A stretch of 64,000 nt of DNA from Cladochytrium replicatum (Eukaryota > Chytridiomycota > Chytridiomycetes > Cladochytriales > Cladochytriaceae): contig JAHLKD010000006.1 in NCBI GenBank assembly GCA_025526935.1, positions 742,310 to 806,309 on the forward strand, in the 5' to 3' direction. A program made the translations under genes and the position numbers. Below, piece by piece: positions 11,878 through 26,924 of the stretch. The notes beneath the pieces were generated by a model. The model saw only the letters and a list, made by a program, of their open reading frames with translations, ran no database searches and was not told where the DNA came from. Positions within the stretch are counted from its first letter, which is position 1; the number at the start of each line of letters is the position of its first letter.

Positions 11878-14500
11878 AGAACTATGACAATCAAGTGGTT
11901 TTGTGAAAATATCCGCAACCATATCTGTTGTGGAGATATGCTTGATTTGAACTAACTTCTTTTTCGATACATTGAATAACCAATTTCTCTCAAGGATCCA
12001 AATGTTTGGTACGTCGATTGTAAGTCCTATCGTTTGCGATTGCATCAGTGGACGTATTGTCCTGATACATGATTAGAGCTCTTCATGATATAACCCCAAA
12101 AGCATCTAACATTAGACTAATCCATGCCATTTCTCTGGTCAATTCATTAAGTGCAATCAGTTCCGCTTCTGATGAAGATAGCGTAATGATCTGTCGCCTA
12201 GTTGATTGCCGGCTAATTGCAGCGTTTGTGAACATTACAACGAAACCAGTTCGTGAGTACCTTGATGGATTGTTTGAAAATCTGCATCAGTGTATCCTTG
12301 TGGTAGAAACTGTTCTTTGTAGTTTTCATCTGATGAGTCCACCCATTCATACATTCCCTCTCATGTACTTGGTTTTGGCATGTTGGTTCGCATGTAATGC
12401 AATCCTAAATCCAATGTACCAACAACATACCGGTAGATTCTATTCAATGCATGTTTATCACACACTTGAGGTCACCCATTCATACATTCCCTCTCGTCTA
12501 ACTTGGTTTTGGTATGTTGGTTCGCATGTAATGCACTCCCAAATCCCATGTACCAAGAATATACCGGTAGATTCTATTCACTACATGTTTATCACATGCT
12601 TGAGGTTGAACCTGATGTTGTGCAAGAATATTTACTGCATATGAGAGATCTGGTCTAGTCTTTGTTGCTAAGTACGAGACTTTCATGAGTACAGAACGAC
12701 ATTGGGTTGCAGCTTCCTCCGTGAGTAGCAGTGAATTGTCATCTCTTTTGTAAGATGATGACATTGGAGTTTTGGCAGACTTAGTGCTGGTACCCCGTCG
12801 CTTTATGGCTTCTAAGATCTTTTGCGCGTTAAGTCTATTGTCCAAGAAATAACCTTCTTCCATCTCTACTACTTCCATTTTCAGTATCCATTTTGCTTTG
12901 TGATCACTTCCAACAGTAAAAGATGAATTCAAATCATGCTTAAAAATACTACATCGAGATGGATCCGGATTGAAGAGTAGAATGTTATCGACATGAACCA
13001 TCGTATCTTCTTCTCTTTCTCCGTGTTTGCCAGGAATCTTTCGCCAAAAATGATAGACATCTGACAAGTTTCGTACAAAATCCATAGTGGTGTACTTTTC
13101 CCATAAAGTGATATACCATTCTCAGGTGGCTTGATGCAAACCATACAAGCTCTTGATTAACTTCTCGAACGCATGGGGCATCTCAAGATAGTTTGTTTCG
13201 CAAACTAACCCTAAGAAAGTACCAAGTTCTGAGTGGTCTTCTGTTTTCCAACTTAACCTTTCAGATTTGGATATGTATATTGTTCCAAAGGTGTGGATAG
13301 ATGCTATATCCATAATCTTGCCAAAATAAGCAACAAATGGTATGCTTTTAGTTTGTTTGTGAACTACCCTGTTTTTAACCATCACGGCATAGATGATTGA
13401 AAACTTCCTGAATAGGATGTTGCGAGGTAGTCCAGATTGTAGCAGCATTGCTTCTGAAAACTCCTTGATTGAACAAATATTTTGCTCTGCCAATTCCTTA
13501 AGTTCCTTCACATGAGCTGGTGAGGGTTGAAGTGCAATGGATGGTACCTTTTCGGCGCAATATCTTCCAAGCTCGTTGGTGATTCAAAGTTCCATGACAG
13601 TATCACCAGTTGCCGTTTCGATCTTTGCGATGTGTCGAATAATGCAATCTGTCATGTCAGACTTCCTCGAGAGGAAGGAAATAAAGATGAAAGATGTGTA
13701 TGCATCGATGATAATCATCCAGTACAGTCCTGATCTTTCTACAGGAACAACATCTAAGCAGAAGCAATAATTCCTCTTGGAGCTCGTTGTTGTGAACCGT
13801 AAATAGGTTCTTGTACCATCTTGTCTTATTGCTATACAATCTTCAAGAACAGAACTGTGTACAAGATGAACAGCGTCATCATTGATCTTTGGCATCTTAA
13901 TCCCAAGCATGCGACCCGTATGAAGAATTGTACTCAAGTGCATATGACCGGACCGCAGATGTAATTCTGCGCATTTGTGTACTGCCATAGGTGAAGGGTT
14001 GCTTGAACCTTCGTTTGCTGGGATAGATCAATAGTATTCTCTTTGAGTGTTGCTGGAGCTGGACTTACAGTCAAAGGTCCATACTCATCATACACATCAA
14101 TGCCGGTGTTGTGTGTACAAGAAGCGTCACTCGTATCTTGTCCGGATTCTACATCCAATGAATTGTTCAGTGAAGTCACCATCCTACTGATTCGTGTAAG
14201 TCTCACCATCCGAAGACCATCCGAAGACATGTTTCTCGCCTTAAGAGTGTGTGTAAGTGATTCATTATTGACGGAGTGCATCTCATACATGTCTTTGGAT
14301 GCAAGGAGATATTACGAACCTCCGACTCATCAGCCAATGACAACACGTTCATTAGCGTCTCTGTTTTCGAGCATCACATTTTCTCGAGAGAAACTAACAA
14401 TGTCTCCGCTGTCCCCAATGATGCTATAGACGGAAGCGAGTTTCCGCTAAATCAGGAACATAGAGAGCATTTTGAATGTGTCTGATTTTTCCATTTGTTA
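11878..14500 (-). mobile_element. Old, deleted Copia element related to Cop-A and Cop-B
   Basis: Minus-strand fragments in order: protease/pre-integrase region (about 13934-14480), integrase with LHLRSGHMHLSTIL (about 13584-13988), integrase C-terminus (13122-13511), RT C-terminal half (12498-13085, with TKTRPDLSYAVNILAQHQ) and RNase H end (11851-12045, MVADIFTKPL). The RT N-terminal part is missing between the integrase end and LIKSLYGLHQA. The catalytic VDD box reads HVDNILLF, so one Asp is lost. Gag is absent. Similarity to the Cop elements at 37-59 kb is clear but many stops show greater age. Confidence 0.85.
12340..12605. repeat. 133-bp tandem duplication in the old Copia copy
   Basis: The block beginning CACCCATTCATACATTCCCT at 12340 recurs at 12473 with few differences, a period of 133. 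It lies in the RT-RNase H interval and is one of several local duplications in decayed elements of this window. Confidence 0.85.
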
Positions 14501-14804
14501 GAACAAGACTTACATCCCCAATACCGTTGACTGGTACAACAGTGCTGTTTGCTAATTCAACTTCTCCAAGACATTTTTATTGTTCCGTATTGTTAAAAAC
14601 ATGAACATTTGGTGTTATTTACACACAAGCGCCCGAATCAAGATGTTGACGTCGCTTGAGGTTGATGAGGCGGCATCGCTGTTTGTTTCTTCTTCATCAA
14701 CCTAACTTCCTGAAACACACAGAAACACCACAAAGCTGCGAAGAAGAAATTGAAATGAATTGGAGACCAAAAATCACCAAATTAAAAGGATCCCTGTTTT
14801 GGAT

Positions 14805-14884
14805 TTGACCCTTTTATGGTCATATTTTGACCCTTTTATGATCGTATTTTATTGTCATACTTTTAACCCTTTTATGGTCATATG
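14805..14884. repeat. Short imperfect repeats of ACCCTTTTATGGTCATAT
   Basis: Three related copies occur at about 14808, 14830 and 14867, in AT-rich DNA between the old Copia copy and the LINE remnant. No function is evident. Confidence 0.6.
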
Positions 14885-14966
14885 AGCCACCATTCTTTGA
14901 GGTGCGAACTCGTACAAAAAACTTGTACTGGTACTAGAACTTGTATTTGATTTTCAGTTGATTAGA

Positions 14967-16199
14967 ACCCTTCGACAATGGCACTGTAACTAGCGTGATC
15001 CAGAAGCTGCCAACTGGGAAGGCTGCTGGGGCAGACACAATGAGGGCTGAATTGCTCATACTGGGAGCACCATAGTTGGCCCTACTACTGAAGATCATTT
15101 TGCAGGCTTGCCTCTTAACTGGCTTGCTCCCAACTGCGTTGGGGAGTGGGCTCCTCGAGCCCCTGTGGAAAGGTAAAGGGTCTGCCACTGACATTGCCAT
15201 GTACCATCCGGTCTCCCTCACGCCGATTGGTCAAAAGCTGTTTGAGTTGCTTGTTCTCTCGTCAGTGACAATGTGAGGTGGTATGCCAGACATTGCACAT
15301 GGTAGATTTCGGCGAACTGGGGGAACTTACGAGCAAATCTATATGTTGGATGTGACAGTGAAACGGTGGTTGCGAGCGGGGCGACAGGTACATCAGGTGT
15401 TTTTGGATATCAAAGCAGCATACCACATTGTTGATCATGGGATTCTGGGGGAGCGACTTCAGGAACAGGGTTGCCCGAGAGGTGGTTACAGCTGCTGCGA
15501 GCGGCCTACGCCAACTGTCATAGCAGGGTGGTGGTGGGTGATATGAATCATGAGAATTCTGGTTGGGTAATAGCCTTTTCAAAGTTTGTTGTTGAGTTTA
15601 GTTCTTTATTCTTTGTTTATTGACCTGTTGCCGCAAATTTTGTGTTTACCCCGAACATCATACCACCCGTGCACACCTTGCTGAATGTTCCGATGCGATT
15701 GTAACACTGTGGGGGGTGGCCCTGAAGTTTCAGCAACAGCCCTGGCCCCACTCAATGCGATCGACGCTGCCCTCGACCCTGCTCCCTCAGACGCCTCGGA
15801 TCACGGTCTTCCCTTCTCCTGGCGATCTGGCCGCCTGGCGTGACTGCGGCACCATCAATGCACCCGCTCACCCTCTCCGGACTGCAACTGCCGAACTCCT
15901 TGACCTGATCTATGTCCACCACCTGGGCTACGTCGACGCTGAATGGCAGTGATCTTCCTTTTGGTTGGTTCTTTACAAAAATTGACACTTTCATCGCCAC
16001 TGGAACCCATCGTGGCCCGCTTTGGCACTTTGTTCACCGCCTCGGGTCTGCTGCCTTAGCGGCCCGCTTAATGAGCATTGGGTTCTTTGGTTGGCTCTCC
16101 CGGGCACACGGACACTGGGGTTTTGATTCATTTCTGTATGCTGGGCTCATCGATACGATAGCCTCTGCGCCTCGCGGGGTAAATAAAGATATTTCTTAA
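14967..16199 (+). mobile_element. 5'-truncated LINE-type (non-LTR) retrotransposon remnant
   Basis: The plus strand encodes broken reverse transcriptase typical of non-LTR elements: GKAAGADTMRAELL, a YHPVSLTPIGQKLFE block (the usual YRPISL...KLFE motif) and VFLDIKAAYHIVDHGIL (the usual D-K-A-F/Y-D motif). A later frame at 15620-15952 begins with a Cys/His stretch and HTTRAHLAEC, like the C-terminal region of such elements. The segment is bounded by a perfect 15-bp direct repeat, TTTCAGTTGATTAGA, at 14952-14966 and 16200-16214, which fits a target-site duplication. The AT-rich 3' end reads AAATAAAGATATTTCTTAAT. No endonuclease remains. Confidence 0.75.
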
Positions 16200-16615
16200 T
16201 TTCAGTTGATTAGAGCGTTGTGGAGTGTGTGTTAATATTTCCGCTCTTCCAGCTGGCAGCACCGTAGCTGGCAGCACCGTCAGGTGCGTTGTGATTTGGC
16301 TGGGCTGTTTCGGAGCAGAGGTATCGTTTTATTCCAATCACCAACCCATACGTGTTCCGTTGTGCCAGGTTGCGCGATCCGCACCATCTAAGTTTTTATA
16401 TTATATTATATATAATTCCGACTGATTCGCACAGTTTCTCTTCCGCTGGTCTCTTAAAAAGCGCCATCTCCACATTGCAGCACACAATACGCCATATTAT
16501 GCACAGTTCCAGCACAGTCCGCAACCATTTATTTAAGCTATCTGTCACCCCCAATCTCTCAAACTCTGCGTCGACAAATCAACCTGATAATTCTCTGCTT
16601 CTCAAATTCAAAGCC

Positions 16616-17215
16616 ATGGAATATCATCTCAACTGGTGCATCGTTTGTAATAAGCAGTTGGAACCGACTTCCCCTCCAAGACAAGATATCGGTCGCTTCG
16701 ATTTTTCTGTCGATAACAATGATCAACACTGCCGTCTACACTCCAACCTCTACTGCAGTGCGGAATGCCGCCAATCCGACTCTGCAAACCCTGACGTCTC
16801 ACACTGCCGCGGATGCAGCGCCCAATTCGGCAACACTGCAACATCGTCTGCGGATGATCTTCTCAATTCGATCTCATGGTCGTCACCCCCGCCAACCCCA
16901 CCAACACTGACCTCCGCGTCTCCCATTATGTCCTCGGATGATCCTGATTACCTTGACCCGCTCTTCGATGAAGACTTCTCTTCCGCTTCGGATGCGATCT
17001 ACGCCTCTGCGGCTGCAAACCCACTTGTCAATGAAGCAAGCGAATGGCGGCGGAAGAAGAGGGTATGGGGCTCGGCACTTCAACGAGACAATCGAGCAAA
17101 CTTCGCGCTTCCACCGCCGGCGTACATTTTCGCACTTCCTCCAGTGGGCCTACCTCCCAAAGAGGAGTCGGAGATTTGGCGGCAAGGCACTGATGCACAG
17201 TACCCCACTTTCTGA
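16616..17215 (+). CDS. Ecl1-family zinc-binding protein
   Basis: A 199-residue product is predicted from the ATG at 16616. Its start places the motif MEYHLNWCIVCNKQL at the N-terminus, as in the fungal Ecl1/2/3 (life-span regulatory factor) family. Cys8 and Cys11, then Cys47 and Cys51 in LYCSAECRQSD, form the expected zinc ligands. The rest is Ser/Pro-rich with an acidic patch (DDPDYLDPLFDEDF). In yeasts this family acts in stationary-phase survival and metal stress. The frame is open upstream to an ATG at 16499, but that adds only low-complexity residues. The gene lies just downstream of the LINE insertion, whose 3' direct repeat is 400 bp before the start. Confidence 0.8.
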   Translation: MEYHLNWCIVCNKQLEPTSPPRQDIGRFDFSVDNNDQHCRLHSNLYCSAECRQSDSANPDVSHCRGCSAQFGNTATSSADDLLNSISWSSPPPTPPTLTSASPIMSSDDPDYLDPLFDEDFSSASDAIYASAAANPLVNEASEWRRKKRVWGSALQRDNRANFALPPPAYIFALPPVGLPPKEESEIWRQGTDAQYPTF

Positions 17216-17603
17216 GGGAATTTTGCACTTTTTCCCTTTCTCTTGTTTGATATCCATAAATTCCTCTCATTTATTCCTCTTATTATCTCCTCATTTTGGC
17301 CGAGTTGAACTCGACACCAGGTTTGACGCTTAGTATTACTGTCTTCTTAGTGTGTTTGTGGACTTCCTCCCCGATTTTCCCAACACAACCCTAACCAAAA
17401 CATAAAAAGGCGCCGAATAGTTGGGGCGATACTACTATCAATGTATATATCTGTCCCTCCGCCACTCTTCTACTGGTTTCCCTTTCTCTGAACAAATTCC
17501 ATTCTTATTTGAAGCTACCGTTGAGTTTAATCGCTCACGATTCAACCTTTTTTTTGAAATATGACAAACCAAAAAAATTTGTGAAAACCCAACACAGCAA
17601 AAG
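17216..17603. other. Intergenic region between convergent genes
   Basis: It holds the 3' flanks of the Ecl1-like gene and of CFAP91. It is pyrimidine-rich at 17215-17290; no other feature is seen. Confidence 0.6.
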
Positions 17604-20924
<3,321 letters not shown>

Positions 20925-21388
20925 GTTCCTTGATCTGAACCGACACGTGACCAGATCACAGTGGCAAACCAATCTGTTTATAGCGAATGATTGTATTGTT
21001 CAACGCAAGCATAGCCAGCTGTTGTGCCTTTTTGGACGGCAAAGGAACGTAATGTGCAATGTGTGATTATGTAGAAAATGTGCCTTTTTGGACGGCAAAG
21101 GAACGTAATGTGCAATGTGCGATTATGTAAAACAGCAAAAATGCCAGATAAAAGCCGAAAATTATGTCCATTTGAGCAAGTCGAATTTAAAAACTGGAGT
21201 TAATGTCTTGCGGATGCACCTTGACAAGCAGATTGCCAGCTAAAGTTGGGACAGCAGGGTCGACTCTGCTCTCGTAAAATTTGTGCTCAGCAAAACTATG
21301 ATCACATGGGTGGCGCTCAAGTGTGGTGTCGAACAAACCTTAAAACTGATTCAGCCCCAATTCTTGTTGTTTCGCTCTACCGGCGACA
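20925..21388. other. Divergent intergenic region
   Basis: This separates the CFAP91 start from the CFEM-like gene start and should hold both promoters. It contains a 56-bp tandem duplication (listed separately). No RNA gene is seen. Confidence 0.6.
21023..21134. repeat. Two-copy 56-bp tandem repeat
   Basis: The segment starting TGTGCCTTTTTGGACGGCAA at 21023 recurs at 21079 with one or two changes, in the divergent promoter region. Confidence 0.9.
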
Positions 21389-22172
21389 ATGAAGAACGCT
21401 TTAGTTATTGCTCTGCTCGCCCTCTTCGTCAGCCAATCCTCGTTTGCGCGCGCACAAGCTCCATCAGCCAGTCCTACTGGATACTTCTGCCCCAACGATG
21501 CACCGGTTCGCCCTTACATCTTGTTCATCGACGGAAGTTCCATCGGTATCACCAACGCTTGCGCCAAGGAGTGCATGTTCAACGCTGGAAACCGATGCAA
21601 TGTGAGTTTGAAGTGCTTCAATATCCATCCTAAGTATATTGACTGAGCAACTTTCTCCTCCATAAAGTGCATGTCCCAGCAGCCTCTCACCGATCGTACT
21701 TGCATTTGCCAAAAGGCGTCGTACGAAGATGACATTGTAAGTCAATTGCTGCTCGTGGATTGGGAGGATTTCAACTTATCTTGCTGCTTAGGTTGGATGC
21801 ATGAACTCATGCGGTGGTGCTTCCGCCGCTGTGACCACCTTCCAATCCTACAAAACTGCCTTCTGCGCCAACCGTGTTACCGGACCTGAGCAATTCGCCC
21901 CCAACGCTCCGCGGGCAACGATTGTCGGGACTATCGTCGCTCAGACAACCACTGTTGCTACTACCACGACCGTAAACACAACCACTACCACAACTGTTGC
22001 AAAGACCGCTGCTTTCACGACTTTGCAGCAGACTACCGCTGCTCGTACTACCTCCCCCCCCACTGCGACGTCTGGTGCTGATGCTATTGCCCATACCACT
22101 GCAGTTGGCTCGACTGTGGTTATTGCAGTGCTTTCTGTTGTACTTGCCCTCATTGCCCCCCTTATCCTGTAA
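21389..22172 (+). CDS. Cys-rich CFEM-like, probably GPI-anchored surface protein
   Basis: Three exons, all phase 0 (21389-21601, 21668-21736, 21792-22172), give 220 residues. A signal peptide (MKNALVIALLALFVSQSSFARAQA) leads. Residues about 33-125 hold ten Cys in a pattern resembling CFEM: CAKEC, CNC, CIC, GCMNSC and a final AFC. A Thr-rich spacer (TTTVATTTTVNTTTTTT) follows, likely O-mannosylated. The C-terminus ends in a hydrophobic run (VVIAVLSVVLALIAPLIL) after small residues, as in GPI signals. CFEM proteins act in cell wall, haem or host contacts. CFEM assignment rests on Cys spacing only; a generic Cys-rich wall protein is the alternative. Confidence 0.7.
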
Positions 22173-22462
22173 TTATTCAATTTTTTGGCGAGCATTCCGT
22201 GTTTTGTGTTTTTGGTTGTATGGAAAACGTGTTGTCGCTCTGCAGTGCGTTACAACACACAAAGTTTATCTTTTTGGCGACTCGAATGCTATTGCAATGT
22301 GAGAAACTAGAATGTTTACATAGAAGCTTGGGTACAGACCTTGCAAGTGATTGGTCGTTTATAGAAAAGTAAATATTCCAACATTGGACAATAACGAACC
22401 TTGATCAGAGTGTTTAAGATGATGTTTGTGCCCAAACTAGTCGATCACTCTGTAGACTTCGA

Positions 22463-24775
22463 ATGTCTGGACAGCAGCCGTTCTCGAAGTTTTATGAACG
22501 CATCATGCGTCGCATTGCGGAGAAGGGCTTCAACAATGTAATGCTACATTTTTTTTCGCACGCAATGTTGCTGACAAAACAATCTTAGGGCTGCTTTCAC
22601 CAGTTTGCAGCATTGATGCAAGGAATGATCCCCCCAGAGCGGAACCCAGAGCACCCACCGAGTTCCTCCTTCTCCTGCGAGCAACTTCTTGAAGGCATTG
22701 TTCAGCAACTAAGCGTGACCACCGACGATGCAGCAATGGTCGCTCAAAGCTATCTCGACGCTCGACTGCTTGTGCCCCATAACGGCAAGCTGTCTGACAG
22801 CAACATGCGCTTTCGCCCCGATTGTTCGTACGTGATAACTAAGAAGGGTGTCAAAGCCCTTATCGACGTTGAGCACAGCCGGATATTGACCGGCGACGAA
22901 CTGTCCAACCTGCACGACTACCAGATCAACACACACTTGATCTACTTGGACCGTACTGCGAGCGGCAAAATTAGTCTTGGCATGAACGCAACGATGATCA
23001 TGTTCAGATTATTTGCAGGCGACGAAACAGTCAAAGTAAACCCACCTCTAACCGGTGACGCATTACATGGTATGAAATCGCCAGATTTGTCAGGAAAAAG
23101 GAAAGATGGTCGACGCAGCAGCAACACTGAGGGAAACGGCGTGCCGATGAAAGATCGCCAGCATTTCCTGAAAAAGTTTTCGTACACATTCACCGGTACC
23201 GAAGCAATCGACTGGCTACTCGAACACGTTGCGACAGTATCAAGGGATGAAGGGGTGTTTTTGGTCTCCCACTTTAAGAGTTTGGGTTGGCTGACAAACA
23301 TGAACGGCGAGGAAGTCGTGCGCGATCAGAAAAACGCAGTTTATTACCTCACCCACAAAGGGCTCCAAGAAATTGGATGGGCCGATCCGAGCAGTGAGCC
23401 GGGCACACCAAACCGGCTCAGTGTGGGGGCAGCTCGAAAGAATAAGTCTGGGAACGACGACCTGCGTATCTCCACTGAGAACCTTGCAAAGTTCGACGAC
23501 TTTGTACGCAAATCTGAGCACAGCGATACAGTCGACAGTGGATGGAAAGGTAGAAACAACCACAGAGGGAGTGTTGACATGGAATCCCGGAACCAGATGC
23601 CCAAAAGCCAATCTTCCAAGGGTCGGCCGTTGTCGGCTATGATCCAAGATTGGGAGAATAGAGGCAGGAGCATTACCGCGTCTCCAGGTGCACGGAAGTC
23701 CAAGCGTTCGGCAACCGTGGCAGAAGGGGGAGATCGACCGGAGCGACCTGCATCCGCCGACACGAGAACCAGCACTACTGCTCGAGAATCTACCGGAACT
23801 GCTTCTCCGGCAATAAACTTCGCGGATTTCTTTGCTCGCGAGTCGCGTGGTGCGAGGTTGAACCAGATTTTGGAAAACGACGAGATGCTCGCAAGCTTCC
23901 GAACGTTCTTGCAGAGCATGTATTGCGAGGAGAACCTTGAGTTTTGGCTGCAGACAGAAACATTTAGAACAACCTACTTTTCACTGTTCAACTCCAAAAC
24001 CCGTCGATCTACTACTTGGTCTCTGGATTATCGAACCAAGGCTATTCGCGAAGACAATCCTTCAGATGAGCTACCTGAGACCGATGATCCCGCAATTCTC
24101 GAAAGGAGGCAGCAGATGATCGCGCACGCCATTCTATTATACCTCAAGTTCATCAAGACCGAATCAAAGTTTGAAGTTAACAACCCCTCCAGCATCAGGC
24201 GAGAGATCGATGCCGTCGCCAACAATGCTCGGCAGTACTTTGACCTTATCAACAACGACTCAGCCAGCACGCTCACACAGCAGACCGCAGACCAATTTCT
24301 TGCTCCCGGCGCTCAGTTCTCTCAGTTACCTAGCAGCATCCCGGGTTTCCACAACATGATGTTTAAGAGTGCACACATACACATCTTCCGTCTCATGGCC
24401 ACGGACTCGCTTCCAAAGTACATGCGAACGGAGGAGTATCGTGCTCTCTTCACATCCCTCGTGGAGCGTGGAGTTATAACGGTTGACATGCCTGCTTCGA
24501 AACGACCTTCTCAAGCACAAAATTCCGCTGAAGCCCAAGAAGGTAGCACAACGGAGGCCGGTTCCAAGTCGTTGAACGCTTCAGGCGAAAACAGCAGTGC
24601 AAACTACGTTGCTGCACCTTCATCTGCTCGCCCGTCCGTTCTTGAAACAATTAGAAACAGCACATCAGATAAAGTGACTCCTAGATCTGAGAGCGACTTA
24701 GAGGCAGGCGCAACTCCCAAAGCAAATAAGACAACGACAGAAACTATTGAGGCTGGCACTGTCAGCGCTTCGTAA
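22463..24775 (+). CDS. DEP and RGS domain protein (Sst2-type G-protein regulator)
   Basis: Two exons (22463-22537, 22589-24775) give 753 residues. Starting at 22463 places MSGQQPFSKFYERIMRRIAE ahead of exon 2; the ATG at 22616 would drop this. A DEP-like module occurs near residues 50-115 and a clear DEP domain at about 215-283 (FTGTEAIDWLLEHV, VSHFKSLGWL). An RGS domain spans about 438-660, beginning FADFFARESRGARL and including MYCEENLEFWLQTE, split by a low-complexity insert, and ending LPKYMRTEEYRAL. RGS proteins speed GTP hydrolysis on G-alpha; the DEP-RGS order matches fungal Sst2/FlbA, where DEP tethers the protein to receptors. The Ser/Thr-rich tail and linkers suggest phosphorylation. 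Confidence 0.88.
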
Positions 24776-25152
24776 GGCAGGACAATTGTGTTCCGCTTGT
24801 GGCTCCTCCAATACCCTCCCTGAATTTATAAACTCATTACGTTACCAGTGAACCCTTCAACGATGAGGCTAAAATTACAATGGAAGTTGACACAAGTCGC
24901 TGGCATTGAACATTGTTTGGCACATAGTGAGAACATTATTGCAGCAACCAATCGACATGAACCAAAAGTATACTAGAAAACCCGACCTTGCACTGCCGGT
25001 GAAAAGACAAAAAAAACTCTAAACAATGGTAACTCTCCGCATGAAACACTAAAATGGTCAACGTAAAAGAAGAGACAAGGCATAAAGCTAAGAACTAAGG
25101 CATTGATAGCACAGCATGCCGGCCTGTATTGACTGACATTCGAAAAAAAAAT
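24776..25152. other. Intergenic region between convergent genes
   Basis: AT-rich DNA with the 3' flanks of the DEP/RGS and SH3 genes. Nothing else is seen. Confidence 0.6.
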
Positions 25153-26610
25153 CTATGACGTAGAGCGACCATCCTTTTCTGTGTTGATCAGGTGCTTGAC
25201 GTCCCCAAACCATGTGGTGACTCTTTCGGAAATGCCGCTGACCTGAGACTCTGCAACCGGGGACATTGACCGAGCGGCTAGAACAGGAGACTGGGAATTC
25301 GCTGGAGAAGAGCAACCCGCTGCGGCCTTCGGTGGATCAAAGCAAAGCTGTGGAATCACTTATAAAAGTTCAGTTGTGACTTCAAAAATATATTCAAAGA
25401 AACACATACTTCCACGAGAACCAGTTTTAGGGTTCACTGCGTAGCACCACCCATCTTTAAACCGCTTGACAATGACAACGCTATCGCCTTTCAGTGCGTG
25501 CAACTCGTCTGGTCGGTTAGGTTTCCATCCAGCTTGTACAATCGTTGGGGGCTCGATGTTTGTTGCGGCAGATACATCTGAAAGGATGTCCGACATAGAA
25601 TCGTTCTCGACAGGCAGTTGACCATCGGATGGCTTCTTAATCGGACCCAGTACGGAGCTGCGGGCACCAACTGCGGATATCGCTTCGTCATCATCTGGGA
25701 CACCTTGTGCTGCCAGCTCGGCGGTCATCAAATCAGCTGCGGCACCCAGCGATGCACTCGACATTGGACGCGCATCGACAAAAGGAACAATGAGAGTGTC
25801 GCGTGGTCTTGGCTGGCTTGGAGCGTTCCGGGAGTCTGTGGTCGCTGGAGTAGGTGCTGCCGGGGAGGTAGCGGTGCGTGCAGGAGCAACCGGTTGTTGA
25901 AGCGTGTAAATAACCTGAGGGAAAGGTTGGCTTGGACCAGGTGCTGGTGCTCCAGGTTGGTACACGCTGTACGGTTGCTGAAGACCAGGTGGGTACACAG
26001 TAACTGCCGGTTGTGGGGTGCTTCTAGGGTTGAAAGTTCCTCCTTCGAGTGTGGAGGAATCACCTTCAAGAGCATGCATTTCGGGTTGAGGACTGGTTAC
26101 ACTCTTGCGGCCCAAAGAAAGATCGTGCGCAGGCGGTCTTTGAAGAGAACCAGGGAGTGGTGCCGGGGTGCGACGCTCCGGCTGATGAACCTTCTTCCAG
26201 CCCTTAGCCCGTCCATCCTCTCCGTACCGCTTTCGTCCATTCCTCCACGTGATAATCGAGGCAATGAGCATTACAATCAGAAAGATTGCAATCGTGCCAA
26301 TTCCCACCCACAACCCATAGCGGTCGAAGTATCCCCCGGACGCAGCATATTCATCGATTCCAGTTCCTGCTTGAGCTACAACGTTTGCAGAAGGCGAAGG
26401 GGAAGACGAAGAGAGGACGGGGTCTACTGGTGGAGCGGATGGAATCACGAACGGAGAGGTAGTGGTGCTGGTCGTGGTTGTGGTAGTGGTAGTAGTGAGG
26501 GTGGTCGTAAGGGTAGTTGTCGTGGTGGTTGTAGTGGTTGTTGTGGTAGTCGGGATAGCAGGCGCCGATGTCGCCGCGCTGGTTGGAGCGAGTGTCCCGG
26601 AGGTGCTCAT
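25153..26610 (-). CDS. Single-pass membrane protein with Thr-rich ectodomain and C-terminal SH3
   Basis: Two exons (25410-26610 and 25153-25358) give 468 residues. The order is a short N-terminus, a Thr tract of about 30 (residues 21-52), a Ser/Pro stretch, one transmembrane segment at about 100-122 (WVGIGTIAIFLIVMLIASII) followed by basic residues, a long Pro-rich cytosolic region and an SH3 domain at about 357-410 (ELHALKGDSVVIVKRFKDGW, completed across the intron by GMIPQLCFD). The architecture recalls fungal wall sensors: glycosylated stalk outside, adaptor domain inside. No signal peptide is evident from this start; an ATG at 26694 adds 28 residues with a weak hydrophobic stretch. The Thr tract is encoded by a trinucleotide-type repeat. 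Confidence 0.8.
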
Positions 26611-26924
26611 GCAGAAATGCTGAGCGACACGACGGGGTTGGTGGAACGCAAGGACCCAGCCACTAAAAAAGAGTTTACACGATATTGGAGTCAAAAAGAA
26701 TAAAGGCAGATCAGGAGTGATAGAAACAAGTGGTCTGTGCGGTTATGCGTGCGGACCGAGATGTTGAAAGTGTGCATGTGTACTGGTGTGGAAGGAGATT
26801 GCGCTTGTACACTCCAGTCTCAAATCACAGTATCAATTAGCTTTATCACTTATGTAATTTTGACATCTTCGATTCCTATCAATAATGTTCCTCTGGCTAT
26901 TTCATAACTCGTAGTAAAACTTAT
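26611..26924. other. Divergent intergenic region
   Basis: Presumed promoters for the SH3 gene and the GT71 relic; the first 84 bases could be coding if the upstream ATG of the SH3 gene is used. No specific site is recognised. Confidence 0.5.

Noticed and set aside
25618-26703. 361-codon plus-strand frame rich in Arg, Gly and Cys
   Set aside because: It is the antisense of the SH3 membrane protein gene, created by its Thr and Pro codon bias.
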